Assembly: GCA_964505195.1 (NCBI GenBank) | Contig: CAZDGV010000032.1 | Span: forward strand, 1-20,536 | DNA length: 20,536 bases | Source of the DNA: CAZDGV01 sp964505195 | GTDB lineage: Bacteria; Bacteroidota; Bacteroidia; Chitinophagales; Chitinophagaceae | Reading direction: 5' to 3' | Part shown: positions 1 through 7,611 of the stretch, piece after piece | How the letters are laid out: each line of letters begins with the position of its first letter | How positions within the stretch are numbered: the stretch's first letter is position 1 | The notes under the pieces: model-generated | Seen by the model: only the letters and a program-made list of their open reading frames with translations | What the model was told of the DNA's origin: nothing | Databases searched by the model: none | Translations under genes and position numbers: made by a program

Positions 1-1287
1 GTATTTTTTTCACTGAATGCAAACGGACAGGAAATGTTTCACTTGGAAAAAGGAAGTTTGAAACAGCGCATTTTACAGGTATTGGGCAGTCATTACAACA
101 CCAAATTGGTGAGCGTGCAGGAACAAACTGACTATCTGAATATCTACGGCTTTATCGGCAAACCTGAAACCGCCCGTAAAACACGCGGCGATCAGTATTT
201 TTTTGTGAACAACCGATTTATCAAGAGCGCCTATCTCAACCACGCCGTTACCGGTGCCTTTCAGGAAATGATTCCCGCCGATAGTTTTCCGGCCTATGTG
301 CTTTTCATAGAGCTGGATCCCGCGCAGGTAGACATCAACGTGCACCCTACCAAGCAGGAGATTAAATTTGAAGACGAAAAAATTGTGTACGCCTTCATAC
401 AATCTGCCGTTAAACACGCACTTGCGCAGTTTAGCATTGCTCCTACCCTTGATTTTGAACTTGATCCGAATATTCAAAGACTGGACGCAGTACAAAAGCC
501 ATTTACAGAAGCAGACAGAAATGCTGCAACGCATTCATCGCTTTACGAAACATTCACACAGCGTAATGTTGCCCATAAAATTGATCCTACCGATAAAAAC
601 GAACTCAAGCACTGGAAAAGCTTTTACACTCCTGCTGCCACGGTAGATCAAAATACCACGCTGCACAACACAGATGGCATATCGCAAAGCCAAGGATTTA
701 AACAGTCTGGATCCATTGCAACGGACCAGCCGTTTATGCAGTTGAACAACACTTTTATTGTTGTTGCACACCAGAACGGATTTTTGCTGGTACATCAGCA
801 ACTCGCTCACGAGCGCATTTTATACGACCGTTACGCGCATGCCGTTCAGGGAACCAGCATGGCTACCCAACGCAGTTTGTTTCCTGCCAGCATTCAGGTG
901 TCGCCACAGGATGCTGTTTTGCTTACAGAATTACTTCCCGACCTGCGACAGCTAGGCTATGAAATTGATGTATTCGGCAAAGACAGCTTTGTAATTCAGG
1001 GCTCGCCTGCAGATGTAGAACAGGGCAATGAAGCAGCAGCTATTGAATTGCTTTTGGAACAGTTTAAATTTTTCAGTGCCGATCTCAAGTTTTCAAAGCG
1101 CGAAAAACTGATCCGATCACTTTCTAAGCAACATGCAGTGCGTGCAGGTCAAATACTGAGCCAGCAGGAAATGAGCAAGCTGGTTACCGCACTGTTTGCC
1201 TGCGAGCAAAGCAACGCCACACCCAGTGGACACCCGACTTACATTGAATTTAAAAAAGAAGCCCTGGAGAAAATGTTTGGTCGCTAA
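1..1287 (+). CDS. mutL: DNA mismatch repair protein MutL, 5'-truncated by the window edge
   Basis: Mismatch-repair ATPase and matchmaker that links MutS recognition to strand incision. The reading frame is open from base 1 (VFFSLNANGQEMFHLEK...), so the N-terminal GHKL ATPase part (about 190 residues in relatives) lies outside; the internal ATG at 34 is not the start. Visible are the end of the ATPase/transducer domain with the diagnostic QYFFVNNRFI and DINVHPTKQEIKF segments (bases ~193-372), a low-complexity linker, and the C-terminal dimerization domain from about base 730 (QLNNTFIVV). The endonuclease signature DQHAx2Ex4E is present only in altered form as HQQLAHERILYD (793-828), and the CPHGRPT motif reads TPSGHPT (1219-1239); the protein still ends in an FxR-like FGR. 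The stop is 12 bases from the end of the convergent dacB gene. Family identity is certain; whether the nuclease is active is open. Confidence 0.95.
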   Translation, partial: VFFSLNANGQEMFHLEKGSLKQRILQVLGSHYNTKLVSVQEQTDYLNIYGFIGKPETARKTRGDQYFFVNNRFIKSAYLNHAVTGAFQEMIPADSFPAYVLFIELDPAQVDINVHPTKQEIKFEDEKIVYAFIQSAVKHALAQFSIAPTLDFELDPNIQRLDAVQKPFTEADRNAATHSSLYETFTQRNVAHKIDPTDKNELKHWKSFYTPAATVDQNTTLHNTDGISQSQGFKQSGSIATDQPFMQLNNTFIVVAHQNGFLLVHQQLAHERILYDRYAHAVQGTSMATQRSLFPASIQVSPQDAVLLTELLPDLRQLGYEIDVFGKDSFVIQGSPADVEQGNEAAAIELLLEQFKFFSADLKFSKREKLIRSLSKQHAVRAGQILSQQEMSKLVTALFACEQSNATPSGHPTYIEFKKEALEKMFGR

Positions 1288-1299
1288 CAGGCAACATCC

Positions 1300-2631
1300 T
1301 TAAAGTTGCTTTCTAATTTGCTGTAAATACTTTTCCACTGCACGTCGTACTGCTACGGAAGATGCCTGATGATTATTGACGAGCACCGAAAAAATTAACC
1401 AGCGATTTTTATTCGTACGCATAAATCCACTCAGCGCAACATGGCCGGAAAGCGTGCCTGTTTTAGCAAAAAGATACCCTGCATCTTCCTTATAAAAATT
1501 GCGCAACGTACCGGTATTGCCTGTTGGGAAAATCGATGACAGTCGGTCTATGCCGTACTCCTGCTTCATTTTTTCCAGCAGCCAAACAAGATCTTCGGGC
1601 GTAAAAAGATTATACCTGCTCAATCCGCTCCCATCCACCCAACGTGGTTTTTGTGGAAAGTCTTTCAAATCTGTTTTTAATAATGTGTCAATCAGCTTTT
1701 GCTCATCCATAAAGCCCAGCAATTGCTGGCTTGCCATGAGCAATGTTTGTTCAGCAAAAAAATTATCACTGCGGTACATGAGCGGACGATACATGGAGTC
1801 GGCGGGCTGCGTGTAGATGATTTTAGCACCCGCAGGCAGGCTACCTTCGTATGCAATGATATTTGCTCCCAATTCAGCTTTTAAAATCTGCAACGCAGTT
1901 GCCGCGCCATTGGTTACAAAAGGCAATGAAACCACGCGTGAACTTTCCTTGCTTTTACGAATGAAAAAAAGATTCTCTGTACGCGGACGCGTTACACTAA
2001 AAACAGCTCCGGGTTGCGAATCATATCGCACATCCCATGCTGCGGAAGGAACTGCTTTGATGACCAGGGATGTGTCATTGCCTCCCTTACTGCTACCCGC
2101 CACACGCTGCTGCTTCCATTCAACAATGTTTCCAAAAACAGGTAACGGACTACGCTCCGCCATATATGCGCTTTGATAATCATCCCAAGCCCAGCCATAG
2201 CCCAACGATTCCGATTGCCATTCTTTATTCGTTAAAGCAATGGTTGGGTGTTGTTTGAGCAAAGCTGCAACCGGCTGCCAATGATAATCAGGATGCAAGA
2301 AGGTAGGATCGCCCGTTGGTGATGCAAACAAGGTATCGTTGCGCTGCACGTACCTCAATCCGGGCAAACTATCGCCCAAAATTTTCAAACCTGCATAGAG
2401 CGTTGGAATTTTTGTATTGCTGGCGGGGACAAAATATTTATCGCTGTTGTGGCGATATACATACTTGAAGTTGTCTGCATCATAAATAGCAATACCCGTA
2501 TGCGCATGGAGCAGCGATGTATCCCTCAAGAGGGCTAGCGCACCGCGCTTTGTAAACTTACCCGGCGTACTGCATGAAACCAGGAAAGCGATTAAAACGG
2601 CTGAACCCAAAAGAAAAAAGCGACTGCGCAT
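1300..2631 (-). CDS. dacB: D-alanyl-D-alanine carboxypeptidase/endopeptidase, PBP4 family (peptidase S13), lipoprotein
   Basis: Penicillin-binding protein that trims the terminal D-Ala of peptidoglycan stem peptides and/or cuts D-Ala-mDAP cross-links in the periplasm. All three active-site motifs are visible (numbered on the longest frame, start 2670): SxxK as SNTK 84-87, SxN as SDN 301-303, KTG at 403-405, plus the S13-type DGSGLSRYN at 346-354. The preferred start is the ATG at 2631, giving MRSRFFLLGS and a lipoprotein signal with lipobox LVSC; the frame extends upstream to 2670, but those 13 residues would spoil the signal peptide. At 443 residues it is close to the family's usual size. 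It is monocistronic, convergent with mutL and divergent from the antiporter. Function is secure from the motifs; the division between carboxypeptidase and endopeptidase activity cannot be read from sequence. Confidence 0.92.
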   Translation of the reverse strand: MRSRFFLLGSAVLIAFLVSCSTPGKFTKRGALALLRDTSLLHAHTGIAIYDADNFKYVYRHNSDKYFVPASNTKIPTLYAGLKILGDSLPGLRYVQRNDTLFASPTGDPTFLHPDYHWQPVAALLKQHPTIALTNKEWQSESLGYGWAWDDYQSAYMAERSPLPVFGNIVEWKQQRVAGSSKGGNDTSLVIKAVPSAAWDVRYDSQPGAVFSVTRPRTENLFFIRKSKESSRVVSLPFVTNGAATALQILKAELGANIIAYEGSLPAGAKIIYTQPADSMYRPLMYRSDNFFAEQTLLMASQQLLGFMDEQKLIDTLLKTDLKDFPQKPRWVDGSGLSRYNLFTPEDLVWLLEKMKQEYGIDRLSSIFPTGNTGTLRNFYKEDAGYLFAKTGTLSGHVALSGFMRTNKNRWLIFSVLVNNHQASSVAVRRAVEKYLQQIRKQL

Positions 2632-2765
2632 GATAGTTTTTAAAATTTGATAGTGAATGTAAAATTGCATGTGAATGCTTTAACATATCCTTTCACACTG
2701 ATAAATATACTAGTTTATTATACTTCATTATTTTACGGCGCAATTTCTATCTTTAAGCAACTACC

Positions 2766-4388
2766 ATGCTCTATAATGAAGTTTATATCATTGATGCCAT
2801 TTGGCTGACCATTGCGTTTTTGAGCGGACTGGCAGCGAAGAGGATGGGCATGCCCGCGCTGATCGGTTTTTTGTTGACAGGACTGGTATTGAATGCGCTG
2901 AAAATCAAGGATGGCAATATCTACGAAATCTTGTCGACCGTTGCTGACTTAGGCATCATGATGCTTTTGTTTACCATTGGACTGAAAATAAAAATTCGTT
3001 CCCTGCTAAAAAGAGAAGTTTGGTTTACCGCCAGTGCACACATGATATTATCGGTGCTTGCTATCGGCGCTGCCGTTTTTCTCATCAGCTTCAGCACAAT
3101 CCGTTTGTTCAGTGATTTAGATGTATGGGAATCCATGCTAATTGGCTTTGCGCTGAGTTTTTCCAGCACCGTTTTTGCAGCCAAAATTCTGGAAGAACGC
3201 GGCGAGTTGAGTTCCTTCCACGGAAAAATTGCCATCGGTATTCTGATTATTCAGGATTTGTTTGCAGTAATTTTTCTCGCTTTCAGCTCAAACGACACAC
3301 CGAGTTTATGGGCGCTGCTCTTGCCACTTTATTTATACCTGATTCGGTTTTTGCTTTTTAGGATACTCAATGTATCAGGCCATGGCGAGCTGCTTACAGC
3401 TTTTGGTTTCTTTACCACTTTTGTTACGGGTGCGCTTGTATTCAAGTTGGCCGGAGTAAAGCCCGACCTCGGTGCACTGGCAATGGGCATGCTGCTTGTG
3501 AATCACCCCAAAGCAGACGAACTGTACGACCGCATGATGAACTACAAAGATTTTTTTCTCATTGCCTTCTTTGTAAGCATCGGACTAACAGGCATGCCCG
3601 GATGGCAAACCATCATTCCCATGCTCATACTGCTGCCCTTGATGTTTTTGAAAGGTGGCTTGTTCATGGCATTATTTTCCCGCTTTAATCTTCGCGCACG
3701 CACGGCATTTCTCACATCGCTGAGCTTAGGAAATTTCAGTGAGTTTGGACTGATCGTTGCCATGGCTGGTTACAAAGCAGGATGGATCAGCGAAGATTGG
3801 ATACTGGTGATTGCCTTGCTCATGTCGGTTTCTTTTTTAATTGCCTCACCGCTCAACGCCAAAGTGCACCAGATTTTTGATCGCTATAAATACTGGATCT
3901 TAAAACTCAATACAGGGAAGAAATATATCGATGCAGAACCTACCAGTTTGGGCGATGCGGAATATGTAATTATCGGGATGGGCAGTATTGGTAAGCCAGC
4001 CTATGAATATTTTCAAAACCTGTATCCCGGAAAGGTCATTGGAGTAGATTATAAGCATGAGAGTGTTGAAAAGTACAGCAACATGGGCTTGCAAGTAATT
4101 TGGGGCGATGCCATTAACCCGGTTTTCTGGCGCTACGCCAAATTCTCAAAAGTGAAACTGGTAATGCTTGCTATGAGCGATTTCAGCTCAAACGACAATG
4201 CATTGAATCAGATTCAAAAATTAAAGCGCAAAAAATTTAAAGTAGCAGCAGTCATTCATTATGCAGATGAGGCAGCGGCATTCAAAAAAAAGCAAGTTGA
4301 TTTTATCTACGACTACAAAGCGAGTATCGGCTCCGATTTTGCTGAACAAACGCTGAATCACCTTACACCTTCTGCAACAAAAGCGTGA
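2766..4388 (+). CDS. CPA2-family monovalent cation:proton antiporter with C-terminal TrkA-N/RCK-like domain (KefB/KefC-like)
   Basis: Inner-membrane antiporter or K+-efflux protein exchanging a monovalent cation for protons. Residues ~1-375 are strongly hydrophobic with about a dozen membrane segments and carry CPA2 hallmarks: the ALSFSSTVFAAKILEERGE stretch (SST at 133-135), IIQDLFAV (Q163, D164) and LSLGNFSEFGLIVAMAG. Residues ~398-520 form a cytoplasmic nucleotide-binding Rossmann fold, with the glycine motif GMGSIG at 404-409 and an acidic residue (GVDYKHE) at the end of beta-2, as in TrkA-N/RCK domains that gate KefC. No TrkA-C domain follows; at 540 residues the protein is shorter than E. 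coli KefC (about 620). No KefF/KefG-type quinone reductase partner is nearby. The transported ion cannot be decided from sequence. Confidence 0.9.
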   Translation: MLYNEVYIIDAIWLTIAFLSGLAAKRMGMPALIGFLLTGLVLNALKIKDGNIYEILSTVADLGIMMLLFTIGLKIKIRSLLKREVWFTASAHMILSVLAIGAAVFLISFSTIRLFSDLDVWESMLIGFALSFSSTVFAAKILEERGELSSFHGKIAIGILIIQDLFAVIFLAFSSNDTPSLWALLLPLYLYLIRFLLFRILNVSGHGELLTAFGFFTTFVTGALVFKLAGVKPDLGALAMGMLLVNHPKADELYDRMMNYKDFFLIAFFVSIGLTGMPGWQTIIPMLILLPLMFLKGGLFMALFSRFNLRARTAFLTSLSLGNFSEFGLIVAMAGYKAGWISEDWILVIALLMSVSFLIASPLNAKVHQIFDRYKYWILKLNTGKKYIDAEPTSLGDAEYVIIGMGSIGKPAYEYFQNLYPGKVIGVDYKHESVEKYSNMGLQVIWGDAINPVFWRYAKFSKVKLVMLAMSDFSSNDNALNQIQKLKRKKFKVAAVIHYADEAAAFKKKQVDFIYDYKASIGSDFAEQTLNHLTPSATKA

Positions 4389-4405
4389 GGAAAAGCTATT
4401 GACAC

Positions 4406-5542
4406 TCAATCTCTTTCCAATGCACGCAGGTAACGCTCGGGAATATTATTGTGACTGGCAGTCATATAATCATCTGCACTGCAGGCAATGAAGCGCTGAT
4501 CGGGGAGCTGCATCCACCATCTGCCTGTTTTCCGGCTTTGGAGAAAAACAGTATCTGTTTCAGTGAAGGTGGTATGATATTCGTTAAAATTGTGACGATC
4601 GTTGAGCGATGATTCTGTTTTTCCGCGGTGAAACCCATCGATATAGTACCAAATCATCTGTGCAATTTGCAAGGCGGTAAGTGCTTGTCCGTCTGCAACT
4701 GCATCGTAACCATAAATACCCAAAGTGGTAAGATGCGGACTCATTCCTGCGTAGCGGGTAATGCTGCACATTTCTTCACCGGTTAGTCCATTGAGCATGG
4801 CTTTGCTAGAAGGCGCATAAGCATGCGCCATGGCAGTCATATCAATGCTCATCATTTGCACATTTCTGATTACCGGCTCCATTTCTTCTATTTTTTCCTT
4901 CACCACACCCAAGCGGTATAAATCGAAGCGCAGCTTGTCCATCGTTTCCAACATACGCGGATTGACGAAATAGCTTTGAAAGGCAATATGGTTATAATGC
5001 CGAACGAAATTGGGTTCACTAGTGAGCATCTCCATTAAGAAATTTTCACTGCGCAAGGGCGTGTCTGTCTGTAAATTGATAAACGCATCCACACAGGCCG
5101 CTTCAATAATTTGATTACGTTTCACATAGGCGCCGTACTGCGCCAGCGTAAGGTCGTGTGAGCCACCCAGCAGCAATACTCTTTTTCCCGCACCAATCAA
5201 ATCTGCCACAACGGCCTTCACAGCTGCCAAGGTATCCTGCAAGGTAGTGCCAGGTGTAATATTGCCGATATCAGCAACGCATACAGTTGGGTGCCAGCAA
5301 AAAAGCTGGTACAACTGGCGGCGGATAGATGCAAGTCCGTCATGCTCCGTATTCGTTTTGCCACTACCCCGCTCTTCGGGTATGCCAATAAGCACAATAT
5401 CACAATCACTAATATCCGGAAACTCCTCGCTGTAAAGCATAATATGCTTGCCCAGCTGGGAATCATATAAAGGTGCGTCGGGAAGAAGGTCAGATAATGA
5501 CAGCGGTTGCAGAAAATCAGTTAGTTGTAGAAAGTCGCTCAT
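4406..5542 (-). CDS. Arginase/formimidoylglutamase-fold protein with degenerate metal site
   Basis: The protein (378 residues) follows the ureohydrolase (arginase/agmatinase/formimidoylglutamase) fold in order: DIVLIGIPEERGS near residue 48, ADIGNITPG near 90, GGSHDLT at 126-132, ACVDAFINL at 149-157, MMSIDMTAM at 230-238 and a C-terminal core to about residue 305, followed by a ~70-residue tail. In active enzymes six residues bind two Mn ions: the His of GGDHS, Asp-x-His-x-Asp, and Asp-x-Asp. Here H129, D152 and D234 remain, while the others read F154, N156 and T236. It is therefore unlikely to be a normal binuclear-Mn hydrolase. From memory, Bacteroidota genomes carry such proteins annotated as formimidoylglutamase; no hut genes are adjacent here, so a histidine-degradation role is not supported. 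It is convergent with the antiporter and divergent from pheS. Confidence 0.82.
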   Translation of the reverse strand: MSDFLQLTDFLQPLSLSDLLPDAPLYDSQLGKHIMLYSEEFPDISDCDIVLIGIPEERGSGKTNTEHDGLASIRRQLYQLFCWHPTVCVADIGNITPGTTLQDTLAAVKAVVADLIGAGKRVLLLGGSHDLTLAQYGAYVKRNQIIEAACVDAFINLQTDTPLRSENFLMEMLTSEPNFVRHYNHIAFQSYFVNPRMLETMDKLRFDLYRLGVVKEKIEEMEPVIRNVQMMSIDMTAMAHAYAPSSKAMLNGLTGEEMCSITRYAGMSPHLTTLGIYGYDAVADGQALTALQIAQMIWYYIDGFHRGKTESSLNDRHNFNEYHTTFTETDTVFLQSRKTGRWWMQLPDQRFIACSADDYMTASHNNIPERYLRALERD

Positions 5543-5645
5543 GATATGCAGTTACTGCTGCAAAATAAACAGAAGCCGTTATTCGCCCGCATGTTTTTTT
5601 GGAATGCATCGCAACGCAAAAGCATGGCTTCCGCCCCCCTTCCAG

Positions 5646-5653
5646 TATATTTG
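5646..5653 (+). promoter_or_regulatory. Bacteroidota -7 promoter box TATATTTG before pheS
   Basis: Exact match to the TAnnTTTG consensus of the primary sigma factor of Bacteroidota. It ends only four bases before the pheS ATG at 5658, so transcription should begin at or beside the start codon. No convincing -33 TTTG was found at the usual distance. Confidence 0.7.
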
Positions 5654-5657
5654 CATT

Positions 5658-6686
5658 ATGGAACAGGTATTGCAACAAATTGAGCACTGCAGCAAGGAGA
5701 TCGATTCCTGGGTAATTACCGATGCAGCATCGCTGGAAGCCTACCGAATCAAATTTTTAGGTACCAAAGGGAGCGTAAAAGCACTCATGGGTGAAATGAA
5801 GCAGGTTCCCAACGAACAAAAAAAGCAGTTCGGTCAATTGTTGAATGAACTAAAAATCAAAGCCGAACAGAAATTTGAAACAGCGCAATCTGCACTCGAA
5901 AGCAAGGAAGAAGACAGTTCCGGTATAGATTTGAGCTTGCCCGGCATGCCGCTTCCCGGTGGAAGTCGCCACCCCATCAGCTTAATGCGCAACAAAATTG
6001 TATCCATTTTTCAGCGACTCGGTTTTGCCGTGGCGGAAGGACCAGAAATAGAGGACGACTGGCATAATTTCTCCGCCCTGAATCTCGGAGAAAACCATCC
6101 CGCCCGCGATATGCAGGACACCTTTTATATCGCACAAAATCCCGACTGGCTGCTGCGCACCCATACCAGCAATGTGCAGATTCGAGCGATGGAAAATACC
6201 AAGCCGCCCATTCGCATCATTTGTCCGGGAAGGGTATATCGCAACGAAACCATCAGTGCAAGAAGTCATTGCTTCTTTCATCAGGTGGAAGGATTGTATA
6301 TTGACGAAAACGTGAGCTTTGCCGATCTCAAACAAACGCTTTACTTTTTTGTGCGGGAAATGTTTGGCGAACAAATTAAAGTACGCTTTCGTCCTTCTTT
6401 CTTCCCCTTCACAGAGCCCAGCGCAGAAATGGATATCAGTTGTATGCTTTGCGACAGCAAAGGTTGTAATGTGTGTAAAAAAACAGGTTGGCTCGAAATT
6501 TTGGGCTGCGGCATGGTACATCCGCAAGTGCTTGAAAACTGCGGCATCGACAGCAACAAATACACCGGCTTCGCTTTTGGCATGGGCATTGAACGACCGG
6601 CACTTTTAAAATACGGCATTCGAGACATACGCCTCTTTAGCGAAAATGACGTTCGCTTTTTGCAGCAGTTTACCGGCAGTGTTTAA
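5658..6686 (+). CDS. pheS: Phenylalanine--tRNA ligase alpha subunit
   Basis: Catalytic alpha subunit of the alpha2-beta2 enzyme that charges tRNA-Phe. The 342 residues comprise an N-terminal helical arm (~1-85, the tRNA-binding coiled coil) and a class II synthetase core: LLRTHTSNVQ near 165, motif 2 region GRVYRNETIS (191-200) with CFFHQVEGL (205-213), and motif 3 GFAFGMGIER (304-313). The ATG at 5658 is chosen because the family begins with a helix of this kind and the promoter box sits immediately upstream; the frame stays open back to 5448, but that part is not synthetase-like. A four-cysteine cluster (C262, C265, C270, C273) replaces the linker seen in the E. coli protein just before GWLEILGCGMVHP, suggesting a small zinc knuckle. 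pheT is not in the window, so the two subunits are encoded apart. Confidence 0.97.
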   Translation: MEQVLQQIEHCSKEIDSWVITDAASLEAYRIKFLGTKGSVKALMGEMKQVPNEQKKQFGQLLNELKIKAEQKFETAQSALESKEEDSSGIDLSLPGMPLPGGSRHPISLMRNKIVSIFQRLGFAVAEGPEIEDDWHNFSALNLGENHPARDMQDTFYIAQNPDWLLRTHTSNVQIRAMENTKPPIRIICPGRVYRNETISARSHCFFHQVEGLYIDENVSFADLKQTLYFFVREMFGEQIKVRFRPSFFPFTEPSAEMDISCMLCDSKGCNVCKKTGWLEILGCGMVHPQVLENCGIDSNKYTGFAFGMGIERPALLKYGIRDIRLFSENDVRFLQQFTGSV

Positions 6687-6691
6687 CCTGG

Positions 6692-6699
6692 AATATTTG
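6692..6699 (+). promoter_or_regulatory. Near-consensus -7 box AATATTTG before the 3-hydroxyacyl-CoA dehydrogenase gene
   Basis: One mismatch (first base A) to TAnnTTTG, in the 20-base gap after pheS and seven bases before the ATG at 6707. It could give this gene its own start in addition to readthrough from pheS. Weak on its own; supported by the same geometry at pheS and gldH. Confidence 0.4.
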
Positions 6700-6706
6700 C
6701 ATACAC

Positions 6707-7570
6707 ATGCAAGAAATGAATCTTAAAAATAAGGTGATTGGTGTTTGCGGTGCCGGCACCATGGGCAGAGGCATCGCACTGGCTGCAGCACAGAGCGGTT
6801 TTAACACCTGGCTGTACGACCTGCATTCCAATATGGTTTCGGAAGCAAAGGCGGCCATAGAAAAGCAATTGCAGGGATTGGCCGACAAACAAAAAATTAC
6901 AGCAGCAGACAAAGATGCCATACTGTCAAGGATCAGTTTCAGCCATGATCTGAGCCTTTGCAAGGCAGACATCATCATTGAAGCGATTATTGAAACAACC
7001 GAAGCCAAAAAAAATCTTTTCCGAACGCTATCACAAACACATGGTGAAGAAGTAATTTTTGCAAGCAATACTTCGTCGCTTTCCATAACAGCATTACAGC
7101 AGCATATCTCTGCACCACAACGTTTTGCAGGGATGCATTTTTTCAATCCGGCCACACTAATGAAACTGGTAGAAGTGGTGGAAGGAAAACAAACCGATCC
7201 GTTGGTAATAGCAACGCTGATGCAATTGGCAAAAGCGATGCATAAGACGCCTGTACGTTGTAAAGATGCTCCCGGCTTTATTGTAAACCGCGTTGCACGC
7301 CCCTACTACCTGGAGGCATTGCGTATGCTGGAAAGCGGCATTGCCGATATGGCGACCATCGATGCATTGATGGAAGAAAGCGGATTCAGAATGGGCCCCT
7401 TCCGGTTGATGGATTTAATCGGAAATGACATCAATTATGCTGTAAGCTGCTCGGTATATGAGCAAATGGGCAAGCCCGAACGCCTCAAACCATCAGCTGT
7501 GCAGGAACAGAAAGTACGCGAAGGAAATTTGGGCAGAAAAACAGGCAAGGGCTATTATTCATACGAATAA
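6707..7570 (+). CDS. 3-hydroxyacyl-CoA (3-hydroxybutyryl-CoA) dehydrogenase
   Basis: Cytoplasmic NAD(P)-dependent oxidation of 3-hydroxyacyl-CoA to 3-oxoacyl-CoA, as in fatty-acid beta-oxidation, phenylacetate or butyrate pathways. The N-terminal Rossmann motif is GAGTMG at 15-20. The catalytic set fits the human enzyme by spacing: S123, H144 (GMHFFNP), E156 and N194 (GFIVNR) match Ser137, His158, Glu170 and Asn208. The C-terminal helical domain (~190-287) includes RPYYLEALRMLE and ends in the usual LGRKTGKGYYSY. The length (287) is that of stand-alone single-domain enzymes such as Hbd/PaaH, not FadB fusions. The start at 6707 is used; an ATG three codons later would serve equally. No thiolase or enoyl-CoA hydratase is adjacent, so the pathway is not fixed by context. 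Confidence 0.93.
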   Translation: MQEMNLKNKVIGVCGAGTMGRGIALAAAQSGFNTWLYDLHSNMVSEAKAAIEKQLQGLADKQKITAADKDAILSRISFSHDLSLCKADIIIEAIIETTEAKKNLFRTLSQTHGEEVIFASNTSSLSITALQQHISAPQRFAGMHFFNPATLMKLVEVVEGKQTDPLVIATLMQLAKAMHKTPVRCKDAPGFIVNRVARPYYLEALRMLESGIADMATIDALMEESGFRMGPFRLMDLIGNDINYAVSCSVYEQMGKPERLKPSAVQEQKVREGNLGRKTGKGYYSYE

Positions 7571-7611
7571 AATCGTCTGCGCATTTTATTTAGCGAAACA
7601 AAAAACATCTC

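Noticed and set aside
73..534. 153-codon open frame antisense to mutL
   Set aside because: Lies opposite conserved MutL sequence and has no recognisable domain; a shadow frame.
1293..1312. Inverted repeat GCAAC/GTTGC between mutL and dacB
   Set aside because: Only five pairs with a nine-base loop and no proper T tract on either strand; too weak to call a terminator.
2748..2755. Promoter-like TATCTTTA before the antiporter gene
   Set aside because: One mismatch at the key final G and no -33 element; plausible but not distinguishable from AT-rich background.
4389..4420. Imperfect hairpin GGAAA...TTTCC with inner TTGA/TCAA between the antiporter and the arginase-fold gene
   Set aside because: Internal mismatches and no U tract; overlaps the 3' end of the minus-strand gene.
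5448..5657. 70-codon N-terminal extension of the pheS frame
   Set aside because: Reads through the divergent gene's 5' end and the promoter box; the residues are not synthetase-like and the ATG at 5658 fits the family.
5982..6527. 181-codon open frame antisense to pheS
   Set aside because: Opposite the conserved synthetase core; its length is explained by codon bias of pheS and it has no promoter box or domain.
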